A DNA stretch of 64,000 nucleotides from Hydrangea macrophylla (lineage: Eukaryota > Streptophyta > Magnoliopsida > Cornales > Hydrangeaceae): NCBI GenBank assembly GCA_033977485.1, contig CM066994.1, forward strand, positions 41,627,155-41,691,154, read 5' to 3'. The translations under genes were made by a program, and so were the position numbers. Of the stretch, positions 53,175 through 64,000 are shown one piece after another; positions within the stretch are counted from its first letter, which is position 1, and each line of letters opens with the position of its first letter. The notes beneath the pieces were generated by a model that saw nothing but the letters and a program-made list of their open reading frames with translations, made no database searches and was not told where the DNA came from.

Positions 53175-55846
53175 TTTGGATTTTTTTTTTCCTTTTCGTT
53201 TACCTTTTGGCACAATCCATAGAACCTCTGTGAAAATTTTCCATTTTTGTCTCAAACCCTAGCTTTTGCTCCCGAGGTTTTTTTTTTCTTCACCATAACA
53301 ATTCTAATACTTTGCCACTTTATTTTGTAGGTTGGTGCATTTTAGAGCGTGTTTTGGACTTGAAACGAGATCACAGACTAAACTAAAGGATTCTAGCATC
53401 AACTCTTCTATTGAAACTCCTCTGCAAGGAAAACCAAAAAGGTATTTGAGGCCAGATTGTCTGAAATTTTCATTTTGAGTTTTTCGGTTTTCAGAGTTTG
53501 TGCTTCATTATAGATTAGACCAATATGTGAAAGGAGAATCAAAACGTTAGTAGATGGGAGGGGGTCTTGTGATTTCTAAAAGTTATGCCATTTTGTTGAG
53601 TCTCGAGAATTTCCTTGCAGCATCACCCATTTGGGTCATATGAAGATATTTTTCAATCCATTAATTATGGTTTATTCTTGCTATGGTTGAATGTGTGTAT
53701 TTTATGTTCACACATTTATCTGGTTACTATATTTTTGCGTTTGGTCAATTATCTGGTTACTATATATTGAACTCTTGGAACATTTAGTCAAGATGATAAG
53801 GTGTAGCACTAGAGGGTTTGTTGTAAGCACCTACTTAAACCCCGTTGGGTATAAAAAAAGTAGCATTAAAGAGTTGGCCTGACAAATTCTTTAAAAGTAG
53901 TGTTAAATCATTTTTTTTATTTAAATTGGTTTTTTAGCTTTTAATTGTAACAATTTTTTAGTGAACCTATGATTTTTTTTTTGTCCAAACGATTCTAATC
54001 TCCCATCTATTAAGCATAGACGCAGATACACACGACCAATCCTAAAATGAGGGCATGACACAGCGATACAACAATTTTTTCCCCCTTCTTTTTTGTTATT
54101 TTAGTTTTTTTTTTTTGTACATTTCTCATTTTTTTTTTTCAAAATGTAATATGACTGTTATCTATTTTACTCAATATTCTCATTTCGGAGAGAAGAGGGA
54201 GACGAGCACAGAGAGAGAGACAGAATAAAGGGGTCTTGAGAGCTACTATCATGAACATCTAAGGGAATGAATGATCTAATGTTTTAACAAAATTGATGCC
54301 ATTTATATTTTAAACATGTAAAAAAATTTCCAAAAGACTGTGTTTTCCATCGTGTCCCTTAAGGTGTCTAGCCATGTCCACCTCTAAAATTACAAAATAG
54401 AAACAAGACGCGTATTTACATGCCCACAAGTGTTGGTATCTGAAACAAGTCAAACACTGTTACGGGACCGTTTTCAAAGTTTCAGTACTTCCTAGCTCTC
54501 AATGGTCCCAAATTCCCAATTAAGTGATTGTTGGTCCCAAATAAGCTAATCTAAACGGGTTTTTTAAAGTTGAAGAGAGAGATACCATTTTCTTCTCTCT
54601 TTAATATGTTAAATCTACAATCACATTTTTTGTAAAATTTAAGTAGTGTTTTTTTTTTTTCACCCAATAATTTTGCAAATATAAATATAGTAAGTTCCCA
54701 CTCACTTGTGTAACATTGGGTTCCTATGGAGTGGTTCTATTTCGACAGCCTCTTCAATGGATGGTGATATAAGAAGTTGGTATACATGTTTGCTACTATT
54801 AGTCTATTATTATCAGAATTTTTGGTTTGTTGCTAAATTGGATATGTTTGCGGACATAGTTACTTTGAGATCCTACCCATCCCATGTATATAAGCTTATT
54901 TGGCTGTGTTCTGGATTATTAGATCATTTGCCTTGAAATTTTCTGATTTTGGTCATCAAGATGGCTAGGTAATTGGGATAGGCTGGAACTTTTTTCTTTA
55001 GATTTGATTTGATTTAGCTTGAGTTCGCATTGGTTAGTTGAATAGGCTTTATTTGATGAAAAAGGAGAGTTACTTAGCAAAATACAAGTATACCACAGAA
55101 AAACATCGAAAGTGTTTGTGGAAATTGATAATTCAATTTTGTAACTTTATTTTAAAGATTTTTCTCAAATTATATGCTCAATACAGATGAAATCGAAAAA
55201 CAAAACCTACATTTTCGGTATCCCTCAAACAGTATTGAAATGAACAAAAATTAAAACTTGAATTAGTAGTTCAAATAACAATTCTAAAAGGTCTAATACT
55301 TCTGTCTAATTCACGCTTCGATATTCCTTACAATGAGAAAGTAGACTTGTAGGGAGTACTTATTTTGTGCTCTACAGTTTCTACAAGTATAGACCTGTTG
55401 GGAGTACTTAGAAAGATGTACACATCGGCCACTGAGGAAGTATTTTTCTTTTTCTTTTTTTCTCTTCATTTAGTTCCATTAAAAGCAATGTACCCTTGTG
55501 TGAAAACATCACTTTGAAATATTCAACACAGCTCCAGGTTGTCCTCTTCATTCATTGTTTTTCTGATAGTAATTGTTTTTGGATGTGAGAGTTTTAGGTG
55601 GGAGTGGGCGGAGGAAAAGAAAGGATTTGAGGTTGCAAATTAGCCTACAGATAGAATGAATATATGCAAATATTTATGTTTTATTCGCAAGTGGTGCAAA
55701 TGAGTCATGAATATCACTAATGCAGTGACGGGCTGATCCTTAGTAATATTTTTAAGGATATTGTTGAGTCTGACATGCTATAAAATGAAAAAAAAAAAAA
55801 AAAATGATGTGGGCTTTTTAAACCTTTGGACACAACCTTTGTAATT
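53175..55846. other. Helitron interior without recognised gene
   Basis: AT-rich, with long T runs (53180-53290, 54090-54150, 54640-54660) and no open frame resembling a known protein. The stretch at about 53330-53450 (GTTGGTGCATTTTAGAG ... CCAAAAAGGT) has exon-like GT/AG borders but no recognisable product. It could include a captured host fragment; none was identified. Confidence 0.35.
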
Positions 55847-55851
55847 GTACC

Positions 55852-58777
55852 TGTAACAACCTGCATTTTTATAAAATGCATTTGCATTTCCATATTTAAA
55901 TTCAAATTGTATTGTCTGCTTTCATTTTAATTACAATTCTTATGTATGAAACTCATTTCTTGCCTGATTTCATGTTTGAATTCTTATTGGGGTCAAACTG
56001 CAATTTTATAAAAATTTAGCAACGCCTGTGTTAAATTTCAAAACTGTATTTCAAAAAGGTAGAAATATTTTCTTTTAACTCAATCAGTATTTTTATGAAA
56101 CCAGGAAATCACTTCCTACGTTAAAATGTATTTTCTGTATTTTTGGGATAACCACTGCGCCCCGAAAATACCAGTTTATATCCAAAACTGTCCACACAGT
56201 ACTAAACTTCCACAAATTTTGGAAGTGACTGATTGGACAATTGCTTTATATCTACTTAATATTGCTAATGATTGTATAAGCCTTGTTTGGCCATTGCTTG
56301 TGTATGTGTTAATTCTGTGCTTAGAAGCTTGTGATTGCCAAACACCCCCACTTTGACCCCTATACACCTACTTGACCCTTAGCTCATCAAAGAGGTCCTT
56401 ACTCCTTACAATCTGTAGAATTATATATGTATATGTATTTTGTGTATTTTCAGAAAATTGAAATCTAATTCAATTGTAGTGTGAGGGTGAAGGGACTTGG
56501 CCCCCAAGATTTTCAAATTGAAACTTCTATATATACTACACCCTCACACACACATAGGGAGTTCTTGTCAACTGGTCCTCAGAGAGCTTGAGAGAGATAC
56601 ACAGAGAATTTCATAAATTATTTTAGAGAGAGAGAGCTCTTAATCTCCATAGCCAAGTGCAAATTGGAGTTCTTATTTGTGAATCTTTCTCAACATACTC
56701 TTCATCTTTTATCTAAGCGAGTATTATTAACTCACTTCCAGTGTAATTCATATCTTGATTTTGTTTATATAGCTTGTTAGAGAAATCTCCATTGATAATT
56801 ATTCGTATGAATTTCATAGCTTGGAAATCACAATTTTCCAAACTCAACCAAAATCCGTTTCTAGATTGAAATATGAAAGATTATACATCCTACATGCCAT
56901 GTTTAAAGTATTAGAGTCTAATTTGATCACATGAGAAAATATATTAGAAATTTAGTTTTGTCAACTTTTAGTTTTTCATGAAATTCAAGAGCCATGGTTT
57001 GATTTATGTTTAATTGAAGTCATATTTGTAATCCTTGTAAGAAAAGGGAGAGATCCATATACAACATGATATATATGCTAACAGATTCGAAAATGGGTCA
57101 AAAAGACCCCTGAAACTGAAAACAGAGCATTCTGGGGAAGAAGACGAAGACACTGCATGAACTCGCGCGCGCGAGCGAGGGTCGCGCGAGCATACCGCGC
57201 GAGCGACCCCTCACGCGAGCGCCCCGCGCGCGCGCGAGCTCTGTATTTTCTGGCCGTTGGAAAAGTTTAATATAAGAAAAAGGAAAAATGGGCATATCGC
57301 GCGAGCGAGCTCTGTATTTTCTGGCCGTTGGAAAAGTTTAATATAAGAAAAAAGGAAAAATGGGCATATCGCGCGAGCGGACCGCGCGAGCGACTCCTTG
57401 CGCGAGCGGCCCGCGCGCGCGATCTGCTAGTTTATAGTTTTTGTTTGTTTTGGGTTAAGGGACTGTTTGGTTCAACTTTTAAGTACTGTTAGGGTTCTGT
57501 TTGGGGAAAACTATTAAAACAGAATCCTAATTGATTATGTTTGAACGAATATAACGTTGTATTATGACTTATCAATCCCCGTACGCGCGTCGTTCCTTTA
57601 ATTCAGCGTTTTGCTTATGTTTAAGTTCATATCATTCATGTGGGGTCAGTGGTACATGCATGTGGGTGTCAGTCAGTGTGAAAAAGAGTAATGGTCAGTG
57701 TAGAAAGAGTATTGAGATTGAGATTGAGATTGTGTGGTGGATACTCCCTGGTTATGGTGTACCAAAGTGTGACGTGTTGAGATTGCGGTTGTGGTTGAGA
57801 TTACGGCGAGGGTATCTTTGAAATGCGACGGTGGCAAATATGGACACTCCCTGACGCCCATAGAAGCGTTAAAGTGTGTGACGCCGAACTTGGACACTCC
57901 CTGGCACCCATGGTAGTGCTAAAGTGTGGCCTACGGACACTCCCTGATACCCGAGTCTGGATACTGCGTGAGGTTTCTCCGGTATTTGCATGGTGGATTA
58001 GGTATTCAAAGTGTGAGGCAATGGACACTCCCTGGTACCCCGGACCAAAGTGTGAGGCAAACTGGACACTCCCTGGCGCCCTGTTGCTAAAGTGTGGCTA
58101 TCTTAGTGTTTCAAAGATACTGGAGTAAGATAGTGGGTTGTTGTGTCTGTCGAGAGAAAAGAGTCGGCAAGATGAGTGTGGTGCATTGTCTCATACACGA
58201 ACATATGCTTTTATGAATGAACGACTTTTAAGATATCCCTCGTTGTTTTATAAAATGATTTCTTTCTGTGGTTAAACGATTGATTTTACAAAATTGAAAA
58301 TGGAAAAAGGTAGATGAGTATGTTTTACATTCGAAGTCATGTTTTTAATACTCACCAGCTTCTTGAAGCTGACGACGTTGATGCGTCCTGGACATTCGTG
58401 TTCAGGCTTTTCAGGTTACAACTATGCTGAGCCTTATGACTATGCTAATTGAGAACGGCTGCTTCTGGAAGAGAATCTGTTATGGTCATTGCACATTTTA
58501 AGTTATATGTTTAAGTTTTAAACTATTTTGTAATAAGGATGACTGTAATAGACTTTAAGTTATTGTTTTGTTTCAAGGCGGTCTGTGCCTTAGTTGACCC
58601 CGTATCATAAGATGTAATAAGTTAGAAAAATTTTATAAGCCTTGATTGCTCTGCTCTGATTATTGTTTATTGTTGTTCGACGTTTGGGACGGAATCGATC
58701 CTTCAAACTGTCGCGACCTACGGGTCCATAAAGGAAATTAAACGCTTTCCTTATTTATGCTACGTCGGGGCGTGACA
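55852..58777 (+). mobile_element. Solo LTR, 2.9 kb, Ty3/Gypsy-type
   Basis: Begins TGTAACAACCTGC and ends CGTCGGGGCGTGACA, with exact 5-bp target duplications GTACC (55847-55851 and 58778-58782). There is no internal region, so it is a solo LTR left by LTR-LTR recombination. Orientation follows the TGTNACA...GTGACA ends shared with the chromovirus family. It contains GCGCGAGCG-type arrays (57164-57240 and 57297-57422), a 67-bp tandem duplication, and repeated GGACACTCCCTGG blocks (about 57840-58080). Confidence 0.85.
57234..57372 (+). repeat. 67-bp tandem duplication in the solo LTR
   Basis: The segment from GAGCTCTGTATTTTCTGG through AAAATGGGCATATCGCGCGA occurs twice in tandem (starting at about 57236 and 57307), differing by one A in the A run. 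Confidence 0.8.
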
Positions 58778-58968
58778 GTACCTTATTGCTTTTAATGATT
58801 TTAGTAAATTATTACTCCATGTTTACTATCAACGAACAGGAAAGATATTTTGGAATACATTAACGTTATTGAAAACAATGTACCCGCGCATTGTGCGGGT
58901 TACATGCTAGTTATTTATAATATAACTGATGGGGTTTATGTATACGGATACACTAAGGCTTAGGCTTA

Positions 58969-59240
58969 GTTTGGCCCCCATGTGGCTTTTTAAAAGGAGC
59001 TTATGAAATTTATTACTAAGTTCTTTGATAATTTTATACAAGTGGCAGACTACTCTTCAAAAAGACATCATGAAACCAAAAAGCAACCTTGGGCTTTTAA
59101 AACCTCCATTTTAGAGCTTTTAAAAGCTCCCTCCAAAAAAGCCATAAGTTCAATTTTTGCAAAGCTCATAAACTAGTTACCAAATGAATTAACATTAAAT
59201 TGTGCTTTAGAAAAGGAGAAGCACCACGTGGGGGCCAAAC
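58969..59240. mobile_element. MITE copy 1 of a tandem pair
   Basis: Inverted ends GTTTGGCCCCCATGTGG and CCACGTGGGGGCCAAAC with TA on both sides. It is 272 bp, with no coding sequence. The interior GAGCTTTTAAAAGCTC at about 59115 is palindromic. TA flanks are compatible with a Stowaway/Mariner-type element. Confidence 0.75.
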
Positions 59241-59246
59241 TAATTA

Positions 59247-59519
59247 GTTTGGCCCCCATGTGGCTTTTTAAAAGGAGCTTATGAAATTTATTACTAAGTT
59301 CTTTGATAATTTTATACAAGTGACACACTACTCTTCAAAAAGACATCATGAAACCAAAAAGCAATCTTGAGCTTTTAAAAACTCCATTCTAGAGCTTTTA
59401 AAAGCTCCCTCCAAAAAAGCCCTAAGTTCAATTTTTCCAAAGCTCATAAACTAGTTACCAAATGAATTAACATAAAATTGAGCTTTAAAAAAGGAGAAGC
59501 ACCACGTGGGGGGCCAAAC
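59247..59519. mobile_element. MITE copy 2 of a tandem pair
   Basis: Same orientation and over 90% identical to copy 1 by eye, separated only by TAATTA. Inverted ends GTTTGGCCCCCATGTGG and CCACGTGGGGGGCCAAAC. The pair arose by tandem duplication or insertion of one copy next to the other. Confidence 0.75.
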
Positions 59520-61595
59520 TAAGCCTACATGGTTTCAACGGTTTGTACGGTCCATTTTTGAAAGTCAATATATATCGGTTTTGATTTTGTTCGATTTAGT
59601 GAATTTTTAGGATTCAATTTTTACACTAGAGATATAATTGAAAACCGATCGACGGATTCTTTTCAGTGCATCTGTTTTTATTGACATCCCAACCAAATGG
59701 TAAGAATCTAGCTTCACATAAACACACATGAATTCATTGCATGTACTACATGAAATTTCACTTAATTAATTGGACTTGAGTTGTTTGTTTTAACGCTCGA
59801 AAATATTAATGGTCTGGCGGATGAGTGTGTAATTATTTAAAGTGGAACTTTCTCTTTTTCTTTTTCTTTTGGGTTCTTTAGATTTCAGTCCTTTATTATA
59901 GTCCTTTCTAGAAATCGATCCATTCCATAAGTCAACTTAGAAATTAATCCCTCACCTATTTTAAGGACCAAAATACCAAAATACCCCCACTCCCACAAAT
60001 TAGGGTTTCAAAATTCAAAACCCAAATTTGATATATTTATATATAGAAAGAGAGAGAGAGACCACCACTCCCATAAATCACATTCAAAACCCAAATTTAT
60101 TAGATATATATACATATATATATATATATATGTTTATATATGTAGAGAGAGAGAATTAATAGAGAAAATTATGTGAGAGAGAAAGAAAAGTGAGAAATTC
60201 CTCACTTTAAAATACATCACAGATCATAAGTGAGAAATTTCTCAATAACATAAGACGAAATTCTATATATTATTGTGAGAAATTGTCACTTGTAACCATA
60301 ATGAGAAATTTATCACTTTAAAAATGCATCATTGATCATAAGTGAGAAATTTTATCTATTATGGTGAGAAATTCTCACTTCTAAAAATTTTGAAATTTTA
60401 ATAATACAAATTTCTCACAAAAACAAAAATTTTGAACTTTCAAAACTCAAAATGTAAACCTCCATACAAATCAAATATAATTCACTTGAGACTGACACAC
60501 TAAGGAAGGCATCATGATCAGCGACATTGCTTCACCCACGCTTTGCACAATCATGGCTCAATGATTGAAGAAGGCGGCGAGATAGAGATCACTGCCTTTG
60601 TGGAGTCTCTGGTGATTTTCTTGAAACTGGGCTTCAAATCAGATCTGGCGTTGGGAGTGGTTTAATTGGTCTTTGATTGCTTCGATCTGATCGCAGAGGT
60701 GCGCTTAGTCCTGAGGGTTCGGATGTGTTTTGGCCACGGATTTCTTGGCCGGAGGTGTCTTCTTAATTTGTGGAGGCCGATTTGGGGGGTATTGACCTTT
60801 CGAGTTCTCATAATTGATTTATGGAGATCACTGACAATTATATATATAGCAAATTGCAAAAAAATCTCTCTCACTCTCTTAGCTCTCTGTAATTATCATG
60901 TATGAGGTCAAACATAAAGGTCCCAGACTTGGGAAGGATGAAGATGTGGGACTTGGTTGGTCATGAGCATTTATTTGGGGAAAAGATCAAACACGGTAAG
61001 GGTTTTGATTTCTCTATTAGAGTATGTGATGAGCATTTTTTTTGGTCTCTAATTTTAAGGTGATAATATATACACACATGTATATATATATATATATATA
61101 TATATTTATAATGAAGGGCAAATTTGACTATAAAAAATACAGATATTTAGGGAAAATGACTAATTTTTAAATCAACTATTGACTTGGGGACCTATTTTCA
61201 TACAGACAATATCAATAAGACCAAACTTATTACAACTGCCTATTCAAGAACCAATTCTAATATTTCTATTCTTTTTTTCTTTTTTCTATCATTTGGTGAA
61301 CTCATGTGAGAATTTGAGTACCAGAGCTTGAGTAAGTGGGTAGGAGGAAGGATTAATGAACATTGATAATAAGCATGACGTGGAACATCCTTTCCATCAA
61401 GGCCAAAACAGTTGCTCTATTCAGAGGAGGAACTTAGAGAAGTAAAAGTGGTGTTTTCAATTAATCACATTAACCCTCTTTAGTAGGGAAAACAACATGC
61501 ATTACAAAGTTGCTTTGAAAATTTAAAGCTACAAAAAGAGAGAGAAACACCATTTTGCAAATATGCCAAGGACTTGTTCAAAGACAAAACCAACT
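59520..61595. other. Intergenic region downstream of the glycine-rich protein gene
   Basis: No gene recognised. It contains TA/GA microsatellites (about 60046-60060, 60104-60155, 61080-61105), the GAGAAAT repeat block at 60165-60400, and CT-rich stretches. An exon-like segment near 60903-61000 has an open frame and a GGTAAGG donor-like end, but no product could be named. Confidence 0.4.
60165..60400. repeat. Repeats of a GTGAGAAATT-type motif in both orientations
   Basis: Motifs GTGAGAAATT and AATTCTCAC/TTTCTCAA recur about ten times. A longer unit (TCACTTTAAAA..GCATCA...GATCATAAGTGAGAAATT) occurs twice about 105 bp apart. Possibly a decayed palindromic MITE. Confidence 0.5.
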
Positions 61596-62723
61596 TTAGT
61601 GTCCACCACCACCGCCGCCACTGCCGGAACCACTACCAGACCCATGGCCAGCACCAGATCCAACTCCTATGCCAATGCCGATTCCAATTCCAATTCCTCC
61701 ACCACCTCCTCGGCCACCACCTCCTCCACCTAAACCACCTCCACCTCCGGCACCACTGCCAACACCTCCCCCCGCTCCACCTCCTAACCCACCACCTGCA
61801 CCAAATCCACCACCATGTCCTGATCCTCCTCCAACGCCACCACCTCCTCCACCGCCTCCACCACCTCCCCCGCCTGCACCTCCTCCAACACCACCACCTA
61901 CACCACCTCCAACTCCAAATCCACCACCATGTCCAGATCCTCCTCCAACGCCGCCACCACCACCTCCTCCACCGCCTCCACCACCACCGCCGCCGCCTAC
62001 ACCTCCTCCAACGCCACCTCCTACACCACCTCCAAATCCTCCACCGTGACCTGAACCACCACCAATACCTCCTCCACCACCACCCCCACCGCCACCACCA
62101 CCACCTCCGCCTGCACCTCCTCCAACGCCACCACCAACACCACTTCCAAATCCTCCACCGTGACCTGAACCACCGCCAATACCGCCTCCACCACCACCTC
62201 CACCGCCTCCACCACCACCACCTCCACCTGCACCTCCTCCAACGCCACCACCTACACCACCTCCAAATCCTCCACCATGACCTGAACCACCTCCAACACC
62301 GCCACCACCACCACCACCAAATCCACCACCGCCGCCAACACCTCCTCCAGCGCCACCGCCAACACCACCCCCAAATCCACCCCCGCTACCATGACCCGAT
62401 CCACCTCCAATACCACCACCTCCACCACGACCACCACCCCCACCAAACCCACCACCACCACCACGACCGCCACCAAATCCACCACCCCTTCCTACACCTC
62501 CACCAAATCCACCACCACCACCCCTACCCCCTCCAATACCCCCACGACCACCCCGTCCCCAAAAACGGCCACCACGGCAGCCTCTACCCCCATTCCTACA
62601 ATCATCATCACCAAACCTAGCTTTCCCAACCTTGTCATGATCTCCAAGTGTGATTGCACACAAATGGAGAACAATGCTCAATAAAAGAAGGGTCCCACAA
62701 AGCCATTTTCCAGAAACACCCAT
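61596..62723 (-). CDS. Secreted glycine-rich (cell-wall-type) protein
   Basis: 375 codons. A hydrophobic N-terminal signal peptide covers about residues 1-27 (core LCGTLLLLSIVLHLCAITLG). A short charged segment with two Cys (DDDCRNGGRGCRGG) follows, then about 300 residues of Gly-rich sequence with GGX repeats broken by Gly-Ser-Gly-His motifs. At DNA level a unit of about 117 bp (39 residues) recurs about five times between roughly 61800 and 62385. Such proteins are exported to the cell wall and often expressed in vascular or expanding tissue. The start is fixed by the signal peptide and the TATA box about 60 bp upstream. There is no intron. The function is structural by family analogy. Confidence 0.85.
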   Translation of the reverse strand: MGVSGKWLCGTLLLLSIVLHLCAITLGDHDKVGKARFGDDDCRNGGRGCRGGRFWGRGGRGGIGGGRGGGGGFGGGVGRGGGFGGGRGGGGGFGGGGGRGGGGGIGGGSGHGSGGGFGGGVGGGAGGGVGGGGGFGGGGGGGVGGGSGHGGGFGGGVGGGVGGGAGGGGGGGGGGGGGGGGIGGGSGHGGGFGSGVGGGVGGGAGGGGGGGGGGGGGGGIGGGSGHGGGFGGGVGGGVGGGVGGGGGGGGGGGGGGGGVGGGSGHGGGFGVGGGVGGGVGGGAGGGGGGGGGGGGGVGGGSGHGGGFGAGGGLGGGAGGGVGSGAGGGGGLGGGGGGRGGGGGIGIGIGIGIGVGSGAGHGSGSGSGSGGGGGGH

Positions 62724-62780
62724 CTCTTTAAACTCTTCACCTTACTTTGCTCTGCTCTTAGACACTGAATAAAGTTCCAA

Positions 62781-62787
62781 ATTTATA
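62781..62787 (-). promoter_or_regulatory. TATA box of the glycine-rich protein gene
   Basis: TATAAAT on the minus strand in the context CCCTATAAATTTGG, about 58 bp upstream of the ATG, leaving a short leader of roughly 25-30 bases. Confidence 0.65.
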
Positions 62788-63020
62788 GGGCTCACCAACT
62801 TGAAACACTAGGCCCCTCCCAATAGTTCAGCCATTAATGTGTGTGTGCATGGTCATGTAATGCTACGCGTTGGGGCCGTTGGGGAAATGGCGGGAACATT
62901 AAATGAGAGATTTAAAGTCAAAGGTTGAATCGGATAATTGATAGATTTGCAGTTTGGTCAACCCCGCCGACACTTCATCAGATCACATCCGGACCTACAG
63001 TAGATGTGGTCCATGTCCTT

Positions 63021-63172
63021 ATGAACAAATTTGTTCACCAAAACTTTGCTCACTCATGCACCCAGTGAGTGAGCAAGTGAGATCCACCACTTTTCATCCT
63101 CATTTTATACATGAAAAGTGATAAATCTCACTTACTTAACCAATGAAGTGTTTGGGTGGACAAATTTGTTTT
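63021..63172. mobile_element. Fold-back MITE
   Basis: GAACAAATTTGTTCACC on the left and GGTGGACAAATTTGTT on the right are complementary. Pairing continues with AAGTGAGAT..CACTTTTCAT against ATGAAAAGTG..ATCTCACTT. About 150 bp, with no coding sequence. Confidence 0.6.
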
Positions 63173-63549
63173 CTATGACAATATAATCATGACCTAGGCA
63201 TTAATTAGGCCAACCCATTGAAATTAGTTATATTATGTATAAATGCATATTTTGAACACATCTCCATATTTAGAGCATGTTTGTCTGTGCCGCCTGTGCT
63301 TATGCGATTTTAGTCGCGATTGATAGATCTGCTTAAAAGTATAGTAATGCTTAATACGGCTTTGATGCTTTTAATCGGTTAATATGTTGTGGAACTGATC
63401 AAACATAGAGATAATCTTAAAAAGCACCTCAACTGCTTTTTTGATCAAATCTGCATTTTCTTTTACTGAAACAAACAGATCAAAAAGCCGTTTGGACCAC
63501 CAAAACTGCTTAAAATGAACAAATAACCAATAACAAACGAGCTCTTATA

Positions 63550-63866
63550 GGAGTAATGCTATGCTACTCCTCAAATTTGAGTCCCAAATTTTATTCTCAA
63601 ATGTTGTGTCAATTGTACCATATTCAATGACATGTGGTACCACTGATCACAGTCACAACATGTGGTAAAATTGTTAAGCCATTTGAGATTCAAATTTGAA
63701 AAAAGGAGTAATGCTGGCTATGCTTCCCAAATTTAAATAACAAATTTGTTCACAAATACTTATAAGTGGTATCATATGCAATAGTATATATATGCACCAC
63801 CGATAACTATCATAGCAAATGGTACCATTGTCAAACCAATTGCGAATCAAATCCAGCCTCAAATTT
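63550..63866. repeat. Two tandem diverged copies of a GGAGTAATGCT element
   Basis: GGAGTAATGCT occurs at 63550 and 63705. Each is followed by a block with CAAATTT, a TGGTACCA-type core, TTGTTAAGCC or TTGTCAAACC, and an end in CAAATTTGA or CAAATTTAA. The copies are about 155 and 162 bp long. A short MITE family in tandem arrangement is likely. Confidence 0.5.
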
Positions 63867-64000
63867 AAGAAGGCTAACATTAATTTTTCAATACTACTCG
63901 AAGGTCCCACCTACAAGCAGAGTTGACAAAATTTAGGGAAGGACAGAAACTATCAATACTACAAATTAAATTACCACTCTCCAAACCATTAATTAATAAA

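Larger units (their letters stand above)
47889..58910 (+). mobile_element. Helitron-like unit of 11 kb carrying nested retroelements
   Basis: The 5' terminus TCTATTTTAATATATAAAAG follows an A at 47888. The 3' terminus has a GC hairpin (CCCGCGCATTGTGCGGG, 58883-58899), seven bases, then CTAG (58907-58910) followed by T. These match plant Helitron ends with insertion between A and T. No Rep/helicase coding sequence was found, so it is non-autonomous. Removing the Copia element and the solo LTR leaves about 3.1 kb. Pairing of these two ends is an inference; each end is convincing on its own. Confidence 0.65.
62788..64000. other. Intergenic region with small fold-back and repeated MITEs
   Basis: No gene recognised. 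It holds the fold-back element 63021-63172 and two tandem diverged copies of a GGAGTAATGCT element (63550-63866). The first 230 bp are the likely promoter of the glycine-rich protein gene. Confidence 0.45.

Noticed and set aside
53175..55846. Rep/helicase gene expected for an autonomous Helitron
   Set aside because: No frame with Rep or helicase motifs was found, so the unit is treated as non-autonomous.
60903..61000. Possible exon reading VPDLGRMKMWDLVGHEHLFG with a GGTAAGG end
   Set aside because: Only about 30 residues, with no partner exon and no recognised family; kept as intergenic.
61574..62620. Long plus-strand His/Leu- or Pro-rich frames opposite the glycine-rich protein gene
   Set aside because: They are complements of GGX-coding repeats. 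They lack a signal peptide or known domain, while the minus strand has a signal peptide and a TATA box.

Overview
The window looks like a repeat-rich stretch of a eudicot plant nuclear genome. Four things point that way: GT-AG introns with T-rich acceptors, plant-only families (FBD domain, glycine-rich wall protein, plant mobile domain), LTR retrotransposon lineages typical of plants (Tat, Athila-like, Del/Tekay-type chromovirus, Copia), and many MITEs. No rRNA, tRNA or prokaryotic feature was seen. The species cannot be named from sequence alone.

Layout. 1-9.9 kb is the low-copy end. It holds the last exon of an F-box/FBD-type gene (+), a 400-bp Helitron, and a two-exon BAP31-like ER membrane protein gene (-) with a 4.86-kb intron. 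About 100 bp upstream of the BAP31-like start codon lies a 1.0-kb MULE-type element that itself contains a hAT-type MITE. 9.9-26.7 kb is a rearranged cluster of one chromovirus family: element A (3' end only), a nearly intact element M (13772-22797) followed by a partial tandem unit, the 3' end of an opposite-strand copy P, and an older LTR remnant. 26.7-27.3 kb and 46.6-46.7 kb are two halves of a Copia remnant, split by a complete 19.3-kb Tat-lineage element (27314-46623, TSD GATTT). That element carries a large intron-containing gene on the strand opposite to gag-pol. Its product resembles a plant mobile domain protein, and the gene is interrupted by a 6.55-kb Athila-like non-autonomous element. 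47.2-47.8 kb is a MULE-type MITE. 47.9-58.9 kb is a Helitron-like unit that holds a complete Copia element (48218-53169) and a 2.9-kb solo LTR. 58.9-64 kb has tandem MITEs, a signal-peptide glycine-rich protein gene (-) with a TATA box, and further MITEs.

How the parts work together. The host genes are independent of each other. Within the retrotransposons, gag-pol modules follow the expected domain order, but every copy carries stop codons or frameshifts. LTR differences counted by eye are about 0.4% for M, 0.9% for the Athila-like insert, 1.2% for Tat and 1 of 126 for the Copia element. This fits the nesting order (Tat older than the element inside it) and indicates recent activity. The most interesting content is the antisense, intron-bearing, PMD-like gene of the Tat element, and the arrays of short palindromes inside the LTRs of different families.
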